Assembly: GCA_021647315.1 (NCBI GenBank)
Contig: JAKIUY010000004.1
Span: 1-64,000, forward strand
Reading direction: 5' to 3'
Length of the DNA: 64,000 bases
Source of the DNA: Victivallaceae bacterium
Lineage (GTDB): Bacteria; Verrucomicrobiota; Lentisphaeria; Victivallales; Victivallaceae
The first letter of the stretch is position 1. Each line of letters starts with the position of its first letter. The notes under the pieces were generated by a model that was not told the DNA's origin, searched no databases, and saw only the letters and a list, made by a program, of their open reading frames with translations. Made by a program: the position numbers and the translations under genes. Below, piece by piece: positions 63,630 through 64,000 of the stretch.

Positions 63630-64000
63630 TTGCCGGACGATCATTTCAATAAAAAGATCCAATACGGCAGTCTCAGTAATAACCTGAAATATTTATATCC
63701 ATCTATCATCAAACATTGGCGCATCGGGCTTACCAGTGTAACATTATTAATACTTGCCGCTGTTCTAACCTATCCGCAACCGATGATTATAAGATACCTG
63801 ATTGATGAAGTACTGCTCCCTAAAAAGATCGAAACGCTCATGCCGGTAATTATCCTGATAGTAATTATCGGTATAAGCTCATTTTTGACCGGTTTACTTA
63901 AACAGTACTACAATACACGTTTTGCCCAGGAAGTAATGCTTGATCTTCAGGAAAAACTTATCGCCAAAATTATGCCCCTGCCTAAACTGTTTTTTGATAA
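63630..64000 (+). CDS. ABC exporter transmembrane domain, N-terminal part (cut by window edge)
   Basis: An open frame runs to the window end with no ATG before it; the first in-frame start codon is TTG at 63630, so the start is uncertain. The translation includes NNLKYLYPSIIKHWRIGLTSVTLLILAAVLTYPQPMIIRYLIDEVLLPKKIETLMPVI, then a second TM helix and FAQEVMLDLQEKLIAKIMPLPKLFFD. That is the start of a type-1 ABC exporter (MsbA/LmrA-like TMD with the first coupling helix LRxxLxxKxLxLPxxFF). The nucleotide-binding domain lies beyond the window. The substrate is unknown. Confidence 0.8.
   Translation, partial: MPDDHFNKKIQYGSLSNNLKYLYPSIIKHWRIGLTSVTLLILAAVLTYPQPMIIRYLIDEVLLPKKIETLMPVIILIVIIGISSFLTGLLKQYYNTRFAQEVMLDLQEKLIAKIMPLPKLFFD

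Overview
The window looks like chromosomal DNA of a Gram-negative, polysaccharide-using bacterium, probably of the PVC group (Lentisphaerota-like). That placement is an inference with moderate confidence. It rests on the mix of a Cys-type sulfatase, secreted glycoside hydrolases and esterases, fucose isomerase, AraC and GntR regulators, an archaeal-type IMP cyclohydrolase, an apparently eukaryotic-type IleRS, and AT-rich intergenic DNA full of hairpin repeats and heptanucleotide tandem repeats. No tRNA, rRNA or CRISPR array was recognised.

Region 1 (1-29.4 kb, genes almost all on the minus strand) is a signalling and exopolysaccharide island. It holds three GGDEF diguanylate cyclases (two with receiver domains, one membrane-bound), an HD-GYP phosphodiesterase-like protein, two sensor histidine kinases (one hybrid with three receiver domains) and two PAS-only sensor proteins. 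It also holds a PilZ-containing cellulose-synthase-like GT2 enzyme overlapping an HlyD-type membrane-fusion protein, and two paralogous secreted GH26-like enzymes, one at each end. The simplest reading is a c-di-GMP-controlled, synthase-dependent exopolysaccharide system, possibly mannan-like, with GH26 enzymes in the role BcsZ plays for cellulose. An approximately 90-bp block containing the palindrome TACCCATTATGGGTA (one copy with a central mismatch) occurs four times here. The GT2-HlyD pair is bracketed by a three-part direct repeat. Several non-autonomous elements with TA flanks, a truncated transposase, duplicated GGDEF tails and a homopolymer frameshift show that the island is being remodelled.

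Region 2 (29.4-35.4 kb) is a small carbohydrate module: an AraC regulator divergent from a sulfatase, then a secreted alpha/beta-hydrolase fused to a second domain. A decayed membrane-protein gene with an in-frame TGA follows.

Region 3 (35.4-47.5 kb) has ileS with a strong terminator, a HepT/MntA-type toxin-antitoxin pair, a membrane protein, a frameshifted zinc-ribbon gene, a Gfo/Idh/MocA oxidoreductase, an MDR dehydrogenase and a GntR/LacI-type regulator. A stand-alone mraZ transcription unit with a small exported protein and an alkyltransferase-like gene follows, then an SPFH-domain lipoprotein.

Region 4 (47.6-64 kb) is mostly housekeeping: an RluA-type pseudouridine synthase, obg, rpmA, ispG, rseP, carA and an unusually long purF. 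It also has an acetyl-xylan-esterase-like hydrolase divergent from fucI, then purO, a UvrD/PcrA helicase and the start of an ABC exporter cut by the window edge.
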